Origin: a virus
DNA: 27,444 nucleotides
IMG/VR virus record: IMGVR_UViG_3300028746_000212
Location: 1 to 27,444 of that record
Strand: one strand, 5' to 3'
Shown: positions 1 to 7,243 of the stretch, piece after piece
Numbering within the stretch: position 1 is the first letter of the stretch
Layout: each line of letters starts with the position of its first letter
The notes under the pieces: model-generated
Told to the model about the DNA's origin: nothing
Database searches by the model: none
The model's input: only the letters and a program-made list of their open reading frames with translations
Position numbers and translations under genes: made by a program

Positions 1-480
1 ATGCCGGTCTCCTGCACCTTTCAATTAAATAACAAAGAAACGTCATTATTTTCATGTCCTGGCGTGGGTGCGGTCGTTGCTTTCTCGGGTACAAGCACCG
101 GTCGCGACAACCCAGCCGCAATTGCAAAAGAAAATATCGGACCTATACCGCCCGGTACTTACTATATCGTTGATCGTCAGCCGGGCGGGCACTTAGGCGT
201 GTTTCGCGATTTAATCGCCGCGAATACGGGAAGCACCGACCGCAATCAATGGTTCATGCTTTGGCGAAAAGACACAGGCGACACGACTATTGTTAATGGG
301 GTTAAGCGCGGACAGTTTCGCCTACACCCGATGGGGAGACTACATCTAAGTGAGGGTTGCATAACCATTAGCAATCCATACTCCTTTAATAAATTGGCCG
401 CTTACATACGCAAGCAGGGTACAACTGTCACTGTTCCCGGATCGAGATTTAAAGCCTACGGCACCGTTGAAGTAAAATGA
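1..480 (+). CDS. DUF2778 (Tlde1-like) peptidoglycan enzyme, probable endolysin
   Basis: A 159-residue protein that matches what I recall of DUF2778, the L,D-transpeptidase-like family that includes the type VI effector Tlde1. Visible hallmarks are GPIPPGTYYIVDR at residues 47-59, and a His-(x)-Ser-x-Gly-Cys region with H109, H115, S117, G119 and C120 (LHLSEGC), the presumed Cys-His active site. The family cuts or exchanges peptide cross-links in the periplasm. No signal peptide is evident, so export would need a partner. It overlaps the next gene by 4 bases (ATGA) and sits at the end of the rightward late operon, facing the RNA polymerase gene, which is where lysis genes lie in Xp10-like phages. 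I infer that it is the endolysin. The window begins exactly at this ATG, so an upstream start cannot be excluded. Family call fairly sure; lysis role inferred. Confidence 0.72.
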   Translation: MPVSCTFQLNNKETSLFSCPGVGAVVAFSGTSTGRDNPAAIAKENIGPIPPGTYYIVDRQPGGHLGVFRDLIAANTGSTDRNQWFMLWRKDTGDTTIVNGVKRGQFRLHPMGRLHLSEGCITISNPYSFNKLAAYIRKQGTTVTVPGSRFKAYGTVEVK

Positions 481-752
481 CAAAGACTACTAAACTTATA
501 TTTAATCTCGTGGCGGCTTGTGTTTTTGGCGATGCCCTTAGCTACTACCTCACCGGGCATCCGACAGCTTTCATACTCGATTTCACGCGAGATTTTCTAC
601 GCATATTTCACATTTACTTGACTGACTTTGATGAGGATAGCGTTATATCCGTACTTATTATTGGCATCACTACCGCCTCATTGATATTTTCCGGCGCTGT
701 AGTTTGGATTTTAAATTCTGTAGTCCGCCGATACAATCAAAACCAAGCATAA
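477..752 (+). CDS. Small two-helix membrane protein (holin or partner of the DUF2778 enzyme)
   Basis: A 91-residue protein with two hydrophobic stretches, about residues 7-25 (LIFNLVAACVFGDALSYYL) and 57-79 (SVLIIGITTASLIFSGAVVWIL). They are separated by an acidic loop (DFDEDS), and the C-terminus is basic and polar. The start overlaps the stop of the DUF2778 gene (ATGA), so the two are translationally coupled. A small two-helix protein next to the cell-wall enzyme suggests a holin. It could instead be a membrane immunity-type partner like those found beside Tlde1 effectors. The 3' end overlaps the convergent RNA polymerase gene by 16 bases. I recognise no specific family. Confidence 0.65.
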   Translation: MTKTTKLIFNLVAACVFGDALSYYLTGHPTAFILDFTRDFLRIFHIYLTDFDEDSVISVLIIGITTASLIFSGAVVWILNSVVRRYNQNQA

Positions 753-3127
753 ACGGAATCACGAACCGCACTTACATCTAACTCCCCATACATGGGCGGT
801 TGGGGTAGTGCGGTTTTTTTGTCGTCGGGCAAATTCGCTGTTACGGCTGCTGCCCACTCGCCCAACAGATCGCCATCCATCAGTTTAACGAACTGCTCGC
901 GGGTACTGCTGAACACCTCCAGGCAATGCGCGAAAGGTGCCCCGAAGCTATCGTGAATCATCCAAAAGTTACGGACACCCTTCGTATGCAAATCATTCAC
1001 GGTCATCGCCATATGCGAGGCATCTACGCCGTGGACAAAATTGGGGGCTACTCCGGCGCGCTGGGCGTTCTTGCTGAGGTCGGCAGTAGCAACAGAGAAG
1101 TCCCGCCGCCGCTCGGTTCCGGCAGCACCTATTCGGGTCATCAATCTAACCGTGCGGCTACCATACCGCGCCTGCACCACCCGCAACCCCGCAGGTGTTA
1201 CCCAGGCGAGCGGCAATCCTTCCGCCGTCATCACGTCCGCCACCTCCTGCAAGTACGCCATCGCCCGAAGCATCCCCGGCGCAACGTCCGTAAAGCAGGC
1301 GTTAATCTGAGCGGCTAACCACATGGCCTCCGCCTCGGGTGCCTCGGTCTTATCCTGCACCTGCTCTCCGAACGTATAAGTACCCGCGCTATAAACCTTT
1401 GTCATGCTGGGGGCTTTCAGCAAGTCGCGGTCTATCGTCTGCTCGGCCCAGTATGTGAGGTGCGCCAATGTACCGACATCAGCTTTCGGTGCTGCCTCGC
1501 ACAGTCGCTTGGATAACGCTGCGGCCATGCGACCGTAGTAGTCATCCCCTCGCGGTGCCGGAACTAGGTTCACCATCGCACCCGCCGACTTATCCCGCGT
1601 CATCCCTGCCAGCATTTGCACACCGGAACAACTACCATCAAGCGCACCGGCTAACCGCGACCGGAACCCTACGCCCTCCTCCTGATACGCCGCCCACTCG
1701 AAACACGCGGCCAGGAATTGCCAAGGTTTATCGATGGCAACCGGAACGACGCGCCCGCGCTTGATCTTCTGCAATCCGAATCCGCCGACAAGATGCCAGG
1801 ATCGACATCCCAGCGGGTCTTGCGCAACCGAGCATATTAGATCGCTATGTCCCCGCGTCCACTCCGCCCGCTCCTGAGGGGTTCGGGTTCTATATTCGCC
1901 GCCCACAATCTCTTTGTCCGCTCCGGCTAGGTTGCACAGATGAATAGCTAGCCACTCCGCGCCCTCTGTACCCAGCGGCGTCCCGTCTGCGAACTCTAAG
2001 CAGCCCTTGCAGAGGTCCGCGCCCTGCGGGCTAATGATGCTGGTTGCCGGATACATACGCCCGCGCCAATCCAAATTCCAAGGAAAGTAAAACGCCTCCT
2101 CGTTGCGTAGCTCGCGCATCGCGGCAATGGTCAACGCGCTGCGGATCGTCTTGGCTTGTTGGGTGTTATCCGTCTGGTCATGCCTAGCCTCCAGATACCG
2201 GCCTAGAATCATTCTCCCTTGCAAATCCTCTGCGTTCTGCGTGAACGTCTCAGCAAGCGCTAGGACGCGCCGGTTTACTCTGAATGCGGTATCTTGCAGC
2301 GCATTCAATGCGGAGGCGATAACGGGCGAATCTATCGGCTTGACGACCCCGCGCACAGCGGGGATTGCCTCGTGCAAGTAACCGCCGTGGGTTGTCGTCG
2401 TAGACCAGGGCACCGGGCGCACAAGCATAGGTCGCCGCTCGGAAAAATCCACCGCCACCCCGCCGCCCAACACTTCGCCTATGAACTTACCAGTCAGCGC
2501 GTAACTGTTCGGCTTGCGCATCTTCGACATAAGCTTTAGGTCGCCGGTTTTCTCCTCAAGCCAGCCGGTAGCCGCGCCGAAATGATCTAGCAACAGCAGC
2601 GCAGCGCGCTCGTAGCCCAGTTCACCGTATTCAGGCGCACCGCCGAGTCGCTTACGCAGCCTCCCGCCAAGCAACCCCGCAAGGGTTTGCACACTGAACG
2701 GGCGCGAGGAGTCGGCCATCCGGCCCGCAGCGAATACAATCGCTGCCCAAGTGTCACTAGCTTGATCCTCGATTGTCAATCCATTGACCGGGTTGTATCT
2801 GCCACCCTTGTGCTCGATCTTTGATACCTTAAGCTTTGTTTTCTTGCCTGTAGCCAAAGCCTCGCGGAATGCGTTTAGCCCTGCTTGCAGCGCGTCACGA
2901 TTGAACGCAGCCGCGTGTTCCTGCAATCCGTCCTCATCCGCTACACGGCGGCGTGACTCGGCCTCGCGGCGTAACTGCCTCTCTATCAGGGCGCTAATGC
3001 CCGCCCCCTCACTCTGCAATTGCGCGACATGACGGCGGGCATATGGGCGAACCTCGGGTAATTCTTGAACGACTACCGCGTTAGATGCTGCACGGCTGGT
3101 TTGGTACTCTGCTATGGTCTGCTGCAT
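737..3127 (-). CDS. T7-like single-subunit DNA-directed RNA polymerase
   Basis: A 796-residue member of the T7/phiKMV RNA polymerase family (T7 has 883; the N-terminal domain here is shorter). Signature blocks: NLDWRGRMYP at 351-360; SPQGADLCKG at 366-375; DGSCSGVQ from D497 (equivalent to catalytic D537 of T7); K571 and Y579 in the O-helix-like block KAPSMTKVYSAG (K631 and Y639 of T7); and FVHGVDASH with MIHDSFG, where D726 matches D812. The C-terminus VYAWF resembles the aromatic FAFA foot of T7. The Tyr-Gly after the O helix is Tyr-Ser here. GGGGG lies just before the ATG. It is the last gene of the leftward arm, so it would be made after the replication genes and is expected to transcribe later phage genes. 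Its promoters were not identified. Confidence 0.97.
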   Translation of the reverse strand: MQQTIAEYQTSRAASNAVVVQELPEVRPYARRHVAQLQSEGAGISALIERQLRREAESRRRVADEDGLQEHAAAFNRDALQAGLNAFREALATGKKTKLKVSKIEHKGGRYNPVNGLTIEDQASDTWAAIVFAAGRMADSSRPFSVQTLAGLLGGRLRKRLGGAPEYGELGYERAALLLLDHFGAATGWLEEKTGDLKLMSKMRKPNSYALTGKFIGEVLGGGVAVDFSERRPMLVRPVPWSTTTTHGGYLHEAIPAVRGVVKPIDSPVIASALNALQDTAFRVNRRVLALAETFTQNAEDLQGRMILGRYLEARHDQTDNTQQAKTIRSALTIAAMRELRNEEAFYFPWNLDWRGRMYPATSIISPQGADLCKGCLEFADGTPLGTEGAEWLAIHLCNLAGADKEIVGGEYRTRTPQERAEWTRGHSDLICSVAQDPLGCRSWHLVGGFGLQKIKRGRVVPVAIDKPWQFLAACFEWAAYQEEGVGFRSRLAGALDGSCSGVQMLAGMTRDKSAGAMVNLVPAPRGDDYYGRMAAALSKRLCEAAPKADVGTLAHLTYWAEQTIDRDLLKAPSMTKVYSAGTYTFGEQVQDKTEAPEAEAMWLAAQINACFTDVAPGMLRAMAYLQEVADVMTAEGLPLAWVTPAGLRVVQARYGSRTVRLMTRIGAAGTERRRDFSVATADLSKNAQRAGVAPNFVHGVDASHMAMTVNDLHTKGVRNFWMIHDSFGAPFAHCLEVFSSTREQFVKLMDGDLLGEWAAAVTANLPDDKKTALPQPPMYGELDVSAVRDSVYAWF
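764..820 (+). terminator. Rho-independent terminator of the late (lysis) operon
   Basis: A 9-bp outer stem, AACCGCACT (764-772) with AGTGCGGTT (807-815), encloses a further CCCCA (784-788)/TGGGG (801-805) pairing and is followed by a run of seven T (814-820). It would stop rightward transcription leaving the lysis genes. It lies antisense within the last codons of the RNA polymerase gene. The reverse strand has no U-run after the hairpin, so it is one-way. Confidence 0.82.
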
Positions 3128-3149
3128 ACGCCCCCGTTATGTCTACTGC

Positions 3150-3341
3150 CTAGGTGAACTCGTAGTAATCCGCTTCCAACTCTGCGACCAATCGATTAAT
3201 GTCTGCCTGCGGCAAATACATCCCCGCTTCTTCAACCCTGCGGGCGGCGCGCTCGGGATTGTGTGTCTCAAGGGCGCACGCAATCAGGTCATAGAACGCT
3301 CGATACGATGCAGCATTGAGAACTGCCGTAGCTCCGCTCAA
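3150..3341 (-). CDS. Hypothetical small phage protein (63 aa)
   Basis: I chose the TTG at 3341. It overlaps the stop of the preceding gene (TTGA) and has GAGGAAG just upstream. A GTG at 3380 in the same frame would add 13 mostly basic residues and lie inside the upstream gene. The 63-residue product is mainly helical (SYRAFYDLIACALE, then PQADINRLVAELEADYYEF) with an acidic C-terminus. No family is recognised. It lies between the nucleotide-metabolism genes and RNA polymerase, in the same transcription unit. Confidence 0.6.
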   Translation of the reverse strand: MSGATAVLNAASYRAFYDLIACALETHNPERAARRVEEAGMYLPQADINRLVAELEADYYEFT

Positions 3342-3523
3342 CCGTCTTCCTCGACGCTGCCGTTTAGCGTCATCTTGCACAGCACATACCGCCCCGATAA
3401 GGGTTGCACCAGCGCGGCCAGACGTTCTTTAGCCTGTTCCCATTTGATAAACGGTCCCGCTTCCAAATGCTGAATGCTGCTGTGCTTGCAGAAACCCACG
3501 AAATACAGGTCAACCCCGGTCAT
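3338..3523 (-). CDS. Hypothetical small phage protein (61 aa)
   Basis: A 61-residue product (MTGVDLYFVGFCKHSS...) with no recognised domain. Its ATG overlaps the stop of the preceding DUF5664 gene (ATGA), and its stop overlaps the TTG start of the following gene, so it is one link in a coupled chain. The sequence VGFCKHSSIQHLEAGPFIKWEQAKERL suggests a small alpha/beta fold. Confidence 0.6.
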   Translation of the reverse strand: MTGVDLYFVGFCKHSSIQHLEAGPFIKWEQAKERLAALVQPLSGRYVLCKMTLNGSVEEDG

Positions 3524-4104
3524 TGCGCGTTATCCGCCATGGTGTAATGTTTAGGCGACTTGTCGGCATGCTTCTCCTGCAATCGCTTCACATGTGGCGT
3601 GAGGGCATTGATAAATTTTCGATAACCGCCCCTTACGTTTCGGTCATCATTCAGTTTGCCCGCTGCCTCCGCGTCCACCAGAATCGCCAAACACGCAAGC
3701 GCATGGCCTAAGTGGGGTACTTCGCTATCAGGGTCTTCGGCCTCCCCCTCAAACCACGCGTTAAGGTGTCGCTTCGCCGCATCGTAATAGATGCTGGCGC
3801 GAACCTCGGTGCCTCGGTAATTGCTGCGACCATACTTCAAAGCACCATCCAACAGGGCCAAGCTACCTAGGACCGTTGCAGTCTCCGGCCATAAGTGCAT
3901 CGGTATCTTGCTACTCCCGATTGAATCCTTGGGGTTCGGGTCTTTCGCGCCGTCTACGCTGCGCTGCCGTAGAGCGTCCATTGCGCTAGGGAAACTCCCC
4001 TCCGACCACCGTGTCGCCACCGCGTAGGGACTACGAACGCCCGCCAAGGGGCAAATTCCCCGGTGTTCGCATAAGTCAGGTGCCTTGCAAAAGCTACACG
4101 CCAT
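3520..4104 (-). CDS. dATP/dGTP diphosphohydrolase-type protein (DUF5664)
   Basis: A 194-residue protein. Residues about 54-165 match the phage family annotated as the dATP/dGTP diphosphohydrolase N-terminal domain (DUF5664): DPNPKDSIGSSKIPMHLWP, then LLDGALKYGRSNYRG, then YYDAAKRHLNAWFEGE and HLGHALACLAILVDAE. The Asp/Glu and His residues in the last helices are the presumed metal site. The extra N-terminus carries a Cys cluster (C3, C6, C12, C18) that could bind zinc. The family is thought to hydrolyse dNTPs or act near nucleotide metabolism. It overlaps a mini-MazG gene upstream by 11 bases, so a pool-shaping role is plausible. Family placement is from motif recognition only. Confidence 0.7.
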   Translation of the reverse strand: MACSFCKAPDLCEHRGICPLAGVRSPYAVATRWSEGSFPSAMDALRQRSVDGAKDPNPKDSIGSSKIPMHLWPETATVLGSLALLDGALKYGRSNYRGTEVRASIYYDAAKRHLNAWFEGEAEDPDSEVPHLGHALACLAILVDAEAAGKLNDDRNVRGGYRKFINALTPHVKRLQEKHADKSPKHYTMADNAQ

Positions 4105-4318
4105 ATTTCCGCCTCATTTTCTTAACTTTAATTTGCACACGCGCATCGAAGCGCGCACGGTCGATCAAACCTTGTTCCTGCATCACCAAAATAAAAGCCG
4201 CTGTATCAGCGGCCTCGTCGGTCAAGTTCTTTAAGCCCCAGTCTCCACGGGCCTTTTTCATCGCAGCCTGTATAAACTCGCTGGCTTCCTCTGCTGCGTG
4301 GATCAGGAGCTTTCTCAT
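4094..4318 (-). CDS. Mini MazG-like nucleotide pyrophosphohydrolase
   Basis: A 74-residue protein with the MazG/all-alpha NTP pyrophosphohydrolase metal motif: E10, E11 and E14 (AAEEASEFIQ), then D34, E35 and D38 (LTDEAADTAAFIL). A basic KKARGDWG segment lies between them. It is about the smallest size for a single four-helix half of this family and would work as an oligomer hydrolysing (d)NTPs to (d)NMP and pyrophosphate. The start overlaps the stop of the exonuclease gene (TAATG). The pairing with DUF5664 points to control of the nucleotide pool or degradation of (p)ppGpp-like alarmones. Confidence 0.72.
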   Translation of the reverse strand: MRKLLIHAAEEASEFIQAAMKKARGDWGLKNLTDEAADTAAFILVMQEQGLIDRARFDARVQIKVKKMRRKYGV

Positions 4319-5121
4319 TAGTTGACCAGTAGGTTAGCGCGCTGCCGCTTTGAGTTGGCAATCGAACGGTCACGACTCCACGCGCCGCAACCTTTGCATA
4401 GGTAACGTCGGTATTGACCGACTTGCGTACTCCGATAGCCTTTCTGGATAACGTGCGTGCCGCCGCAGTTCGGACAGGTTGGCCCCTTCGCCGGAACTGG
4501 CGAATAGTTCGCTACGTTCGGGTGTCCGGTAATCCACGGGCGCAGAATCAGGTAATACTCTTCGAGGCAAAGAACATCCACCACGTTGTACTCGCGCATC
4601 TCTGCCCATGCCTCGGGATTACCGGCAAGGCACTCCTTCCAAAGCTCAAATCCCGGAAATTTCTTGTGCTTGAGCTTTTTTACCTTGCACATCTTGTCTG
4701 TGAGAAATTCCAGCTTTGCGGAAGTCATAGCGAATTGCTTGCGCGTCTCGATCAAGGTATCAATGATCTTGTACGGTGATGGTACCGGGAGGCCTAAGAG
4801 GAAGAAGCGTGCTTGAATCTTCCGGGCGTCGAACGACTTGCCGTTATGCGCAACAACAATATCCGCATCGTCTAGCAATTTCCACAGCAAGCCTACGATA
4901 CGGGTATCGTCCTCTTTGTCACGCTGGCGTGAGTTGTCGTGATAGATAACGCGGGGACTACCCAGCCACTTAGCACCGAATGACAAGATGCACCATTCTT
5001 TTTTGATCTGGTTGAGCCCCACGTTTTGCTTCCACAAGGACCACACATAACCGAGTACTGGGCTTGTCTCGACATCCAGAATCAGGATGCGGGGGCGGCG
5101 ATGCTTTTGGCTTACCCTCAT
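4318..5121 (-). CDS. RNase H-fold (DEDD) 3'-5' exonuclease with C-terminal zinc ribbon
   Basis: A 267-residue protein. Exo I is ILDVETSP (D16, E18), Exo II is VVAHNGKSFDARK (N93, D98), D121 lies in IIDTLIE, and Exo III is YNVVDVLCLEEYY (Y178, D182). This pattern is that of the predicted ribonuclease H-like exonucleases common in phages. A zinc ribbon follows, CPNCG (C216, C219) and CKGCG (C242, C245), with a basic tail. It probably trims DNA or RNA ends during replication or host DNA breakdown. ATGA overlap with the endonuclease VII-like gene upstream and TAATG overlap with the mini-MazG gene downstream. Confidence 0.82.
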   Translation of the reverse strand: MRVSQKHRRPRILILDVETSPVLGYVWSLWKQNVGLNQIKKEWCILSFGAKWLGSPRVIYHDNSRQRDKEDDTRIVGLLWKLLDDADIVVAHNGKSFDARKIQARFFLLGLPVPSPYKIIDTLIETRKQFAMTSAKLEFLTDKMCKVKKLKHKKFPGFELWKECLAGNPEAWAEMREYNVVDVLCLEEYYLILRPWITGHPNVANYSPVPAKGPTCPNCGGTHVIQKGYRSTQVGQYRRYLCKGCGAWSRDRSIANSKRQRANLLVN

Positions 5122-5501
5122 GCGGCCACCTTCTTAGCGTCACGCCGCGCCTTGGCCTTCTTCTTGGTTGCGGCCTTCCTTTCCTCGGGCGTCTTGAACA
5201 GTGGATGAAACACGAAACTAGGATGCGTCTGGTAATGCTCAATATAATCGGCGCATGCCCGTAAGAACATTTGCGGAGTAATCCCGCTGCCGACTCGACC
5301 GGCCCAGTTCTCGACCCGTCCCAGCACCGCATTTACCCAACGTGGCAGCGTCGCCCGCATCATTCCGCTTTTGTGGCAGTGGTCCGCCGCAATGTCCCCG
5401 GTTAAGTACCATCCGGTAATCGGACACTTGCCGCCCTGCTCTGCTTTCTGCTTTGCTCTGTGTCCTGCAAGCTCAGACTGCTTGAGTTTTTGAAAGGTCA
5501 T
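5118..5501 (-). CDS. Endonuclease VII-like (His-Me finger) nuclease with degenerate zinc site
   Basis: A 127-residue protein aligning with the T4 endonuclease VII family, which resolves Holliday junctions and branched DNA: GGKCPITGWYL, then the catalytic ADHCHKSG (D40, H41, H43), R49 and N57 in LPRWVNAVLG, and E64. Of the four zinc cysteines of the T4 enzyme only C26 remains; the others align with T29, P53 and V56. The C-terminus is a Lys/Arg/Ala-rich tail. The gene starts inside the exonuclease gene with AAGGAG upstream. phiKMV-type phages also have an endonuclease VII gene right after the 5'-3' exonuclease. Likely role: debranching replicating DNA before packaging. Confidence 0.75.
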   Translation of the reverse strand: MTFQKLKQSELAGHRAKQKAEQGGKCPITGWYLTGDIAADHCHKSGMMRATLPRWVNAVLGRVENWAGRVGSGITPQMFLRACADYIEHYQTHPSFVFHPLFKTPEERKAATKKKAKARRDAKKVAA

Positions 5502-6408
5502 TCAACTCCTTGGTAACGCGCTCTTCAAGCCGTGTGAGTGCGCGGTTTATGTGTGGACATGCGGGGAATGCCTCCGCGACGTTGGCAATACTTGCTTGAG
5601 CGTCTGAACGTAGCCATAAAAGGCCCGCTTGCTCGACTAGAGCATCTGCCCACGCCTCGCCGTAGTGGTCGGCGTATGCGGTCTGTACGCGGTCATAAGC
5701 GTCTTCGGCAGTAGCTGTGTCAGCAAGATATTTCTCGGCAGTTTTGGGGCCGCAATCTTTACCGAACAGCTGAGGCAAACCGGGGATGTTGTCAGCGCTG
5801 TCGCCCTGGAGTAGTTGCAGGTAGAACCACTTGAGGCCAAATTGCAAGCCGTCCGGCCCTACTACGTCATAGGCACCTCGTGGGACGTGAACGAGGCAGT
5901 AATTCAGCCAGTCAACATGTACGCCCGGCAACATGCGCATGTCTTTATCACGGGTGCAGATCGCTACATCAGCAGTCGCCGCGCAATACGCCATACCATC
6001 ATCGGCTTCCCGCGTTACCCAGACCTTGGGGCGGAACAGCGGCCCCTCGTAATGTTCCATCACGTCGCGGAGGTACGCCCAGTTTTTAGGTTTGCGCCCG
6101 GTGCGCTGCCCTTGATACGGTTTGACGGTGGCAATCAGGTATCGGTTAGCCTTGGTACAAGCGGCGGCGGATAAATGCAAGACGACGGATTCAGCGCCGG
6201 ACATTGAGCGGATCGTTTCAATGCGCTCCATGGTGTTGCGCCGCGCCCGCCCTGGTTCGCACCGGTCATTGCCAGATGCGTAATACGCTAGATAGTCGCC
6301 GTCGATGTGGACAACCCTACCGGGAATCGCAGCAGGCAGAGTGCCGGGGCCAAACTGCGGCTTATCCGTTGCTGCCTGTGCAATCTTTGCTCGTAGAGCC
6401 TCGTGCAT
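5473..6408 (-). CDS. T7 gp6-like 5'-3' exonuclease (FEN family)
   Basis: A 311-residue product from the ATG at 6408, which overlaps the stop of the preceding gene by one base (TAATG). The frame is open further upstream (to 6522), but that part lies over the neighbouring gene and is Arg/Gly-rich shadow sequence. Acidic metal-binding blocks: HIDGDYLAYYA near residue 33, TREADDGMAY, CTRDKDMRML, and LLQGDSADNIPGLPQLFGKDCGPKTA with the helix-hairpin-helix element typical of flap/5' nucleases. It would remove RNA primers and degrade host DNA. Position between the ssDNA-binding-like gene and the endonuclease VII-like gene matches phiKMV-type order. Confidence 0.9.
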   Translation of the reverse strand: MHEALRAKIAQAATDKPQFGPGTLPAAIPGRVVHIDGDYLAYYASGNDRCEPGRARRNTMERIETIRSMSGAESVVLHLSAAACTKANRYLIATVKPYQGQRTGRKPKNWAYLRDVMEHYEGPLFRPKVWVTREADDGMAYCAATADVAICTRDKDMRMLPGVHVDWLNYCLVHVPRGAYDVVGPDGLQFGLKWFYLQLLQGDSADNIPGLPQLFGKDCGPKTAEKYLADTATAEDAYDRVQTAYADHYGEAWADALVEQAGLLWLRSDAQASIANVAEAFPACPHINRALTRLEERVTKELNDLSKTQAV

Positions 6409-7229
6409 TAGCCCAACGATGCCAGCGGGTCGGCTGCTGCTCCGCTTCCTGCGGGTGCCCGCTCCGGCGTTTCCGCATCCGGCAAGTCCGGTTCGACACC
6501 GCCCGCGAGCAACGCGGCGCATAGCGGATGCTCCGGCCAGTTTTGCGCGGTCATAATCAAATTCTGGAGTACGTTCTTGGACTTCGGCGGCGATGTAACG
6601 ACCCCTTTATCATCCTTTCGCTCTGGATATTCGCCAGGGATATAAATGCTGTCCCACATCGACTTATCTGCAATGTCCCAGATAAAAGCTTTTACATCCG
6701 TAAGTGGCGGTCCCACTGGAATCGATACTTGAGCACCCGTCAATGGGTCTTGCACCGTCGTTCCTTTGACATTGTATCCATTGGGGCCACGCAGATTTGC
6801 ATAAGTCTTCTTTCCGTCTGGGGACTTACCATGAAATATTTCCACGACATACGCCTCACCTAGCAGCTCCGCCATGTGAGTCGCTTTTCCAGCATAATTC
6901 ATCGCGGCAAAGAGCTTAAAAAAATGGGACTTAGCGGTAAAGCTAATATTCTCTCGCGATGTAATTCTTGCGGGGAGTCGAGTCCCGTCCGGGAGCTTAG
7001 CAGGCTCATGGTTTGGGCCACTCAGTTCGAATACGAGTTCGACCAGCGGCTTAAAACTCTTTCTACCTTCATATTCTTTCTCGTGCAAGCCAATTTCGTA
7101 ATAACCAACGAATCGTGCCCAGGCAATTCCCGCTGCGGGCGGCGTGTATTCTCCACCACCCTGTACTTCATTCATGTTAGGGCCGGTTTTAGCAGCCGCA
7201 GCAATCGCCGCTTTCAAGTCATATGCCAT
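6408..7229 (-). CDS. Probable phage ssDNA-binding protein
   Basis: A 273-residue protein without catalytic motifs: N-terminal MAYDLKAAIAAAAKTGPNMNEVQGGGEY, a beta-rich middle (GIAWARFVGYYEIGLHEKEYEGRKSFKPLVELVFEL, then YVVEIFHGKSPDGKKTYANLRG), and an acidic, Pro/Ala-rich C-terminus ending DPLASLG. An OB-like core with a flexible C-terminal tail, sitting between DNA polymerase and 5'-3' exonuclease, fits the single-strand binding or replication-accessory protein at this position in T7/phiKMV-type phages. The role is inferred from location and general shape. AAGGA precedes the start. Confidence 0.55.
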   Translation of the reverse strand: MAYDLKAAIAAAAKTGPNMNEVQGGGEYTPPAAGIAWARFVGYYEIGLHEKEYEGRKSFKPLVELVFELSGPNHEPAKLPDGTRLPARITSRENISFTAKSHFFKLFAAMNYAGKATHMAELLGEAYVVEIFHGKSPDGKKTYANLRGPNGYNVKGTTVQDPLTGAQVSIPVGPPLTDVKAFIWDIADKSMWDSIYIPGEYPERKDDKGVVTSPPKSKNVLQNLIMTAQNWPEHPLCAALLAGGVEPDLPDAETPERAPAGSGAAADPLASLG

Positions 7230-7243
7230 AAGCTATGTAATCC

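Noticed and set aside
926-1318. A 130-codon rightward frame antisense to RNA polymerase
   Set aside because: It is a shadow of the well-supported polymerase gene, with a low-complexity Arg/His/Pro product and no Shine-Dalgarno.
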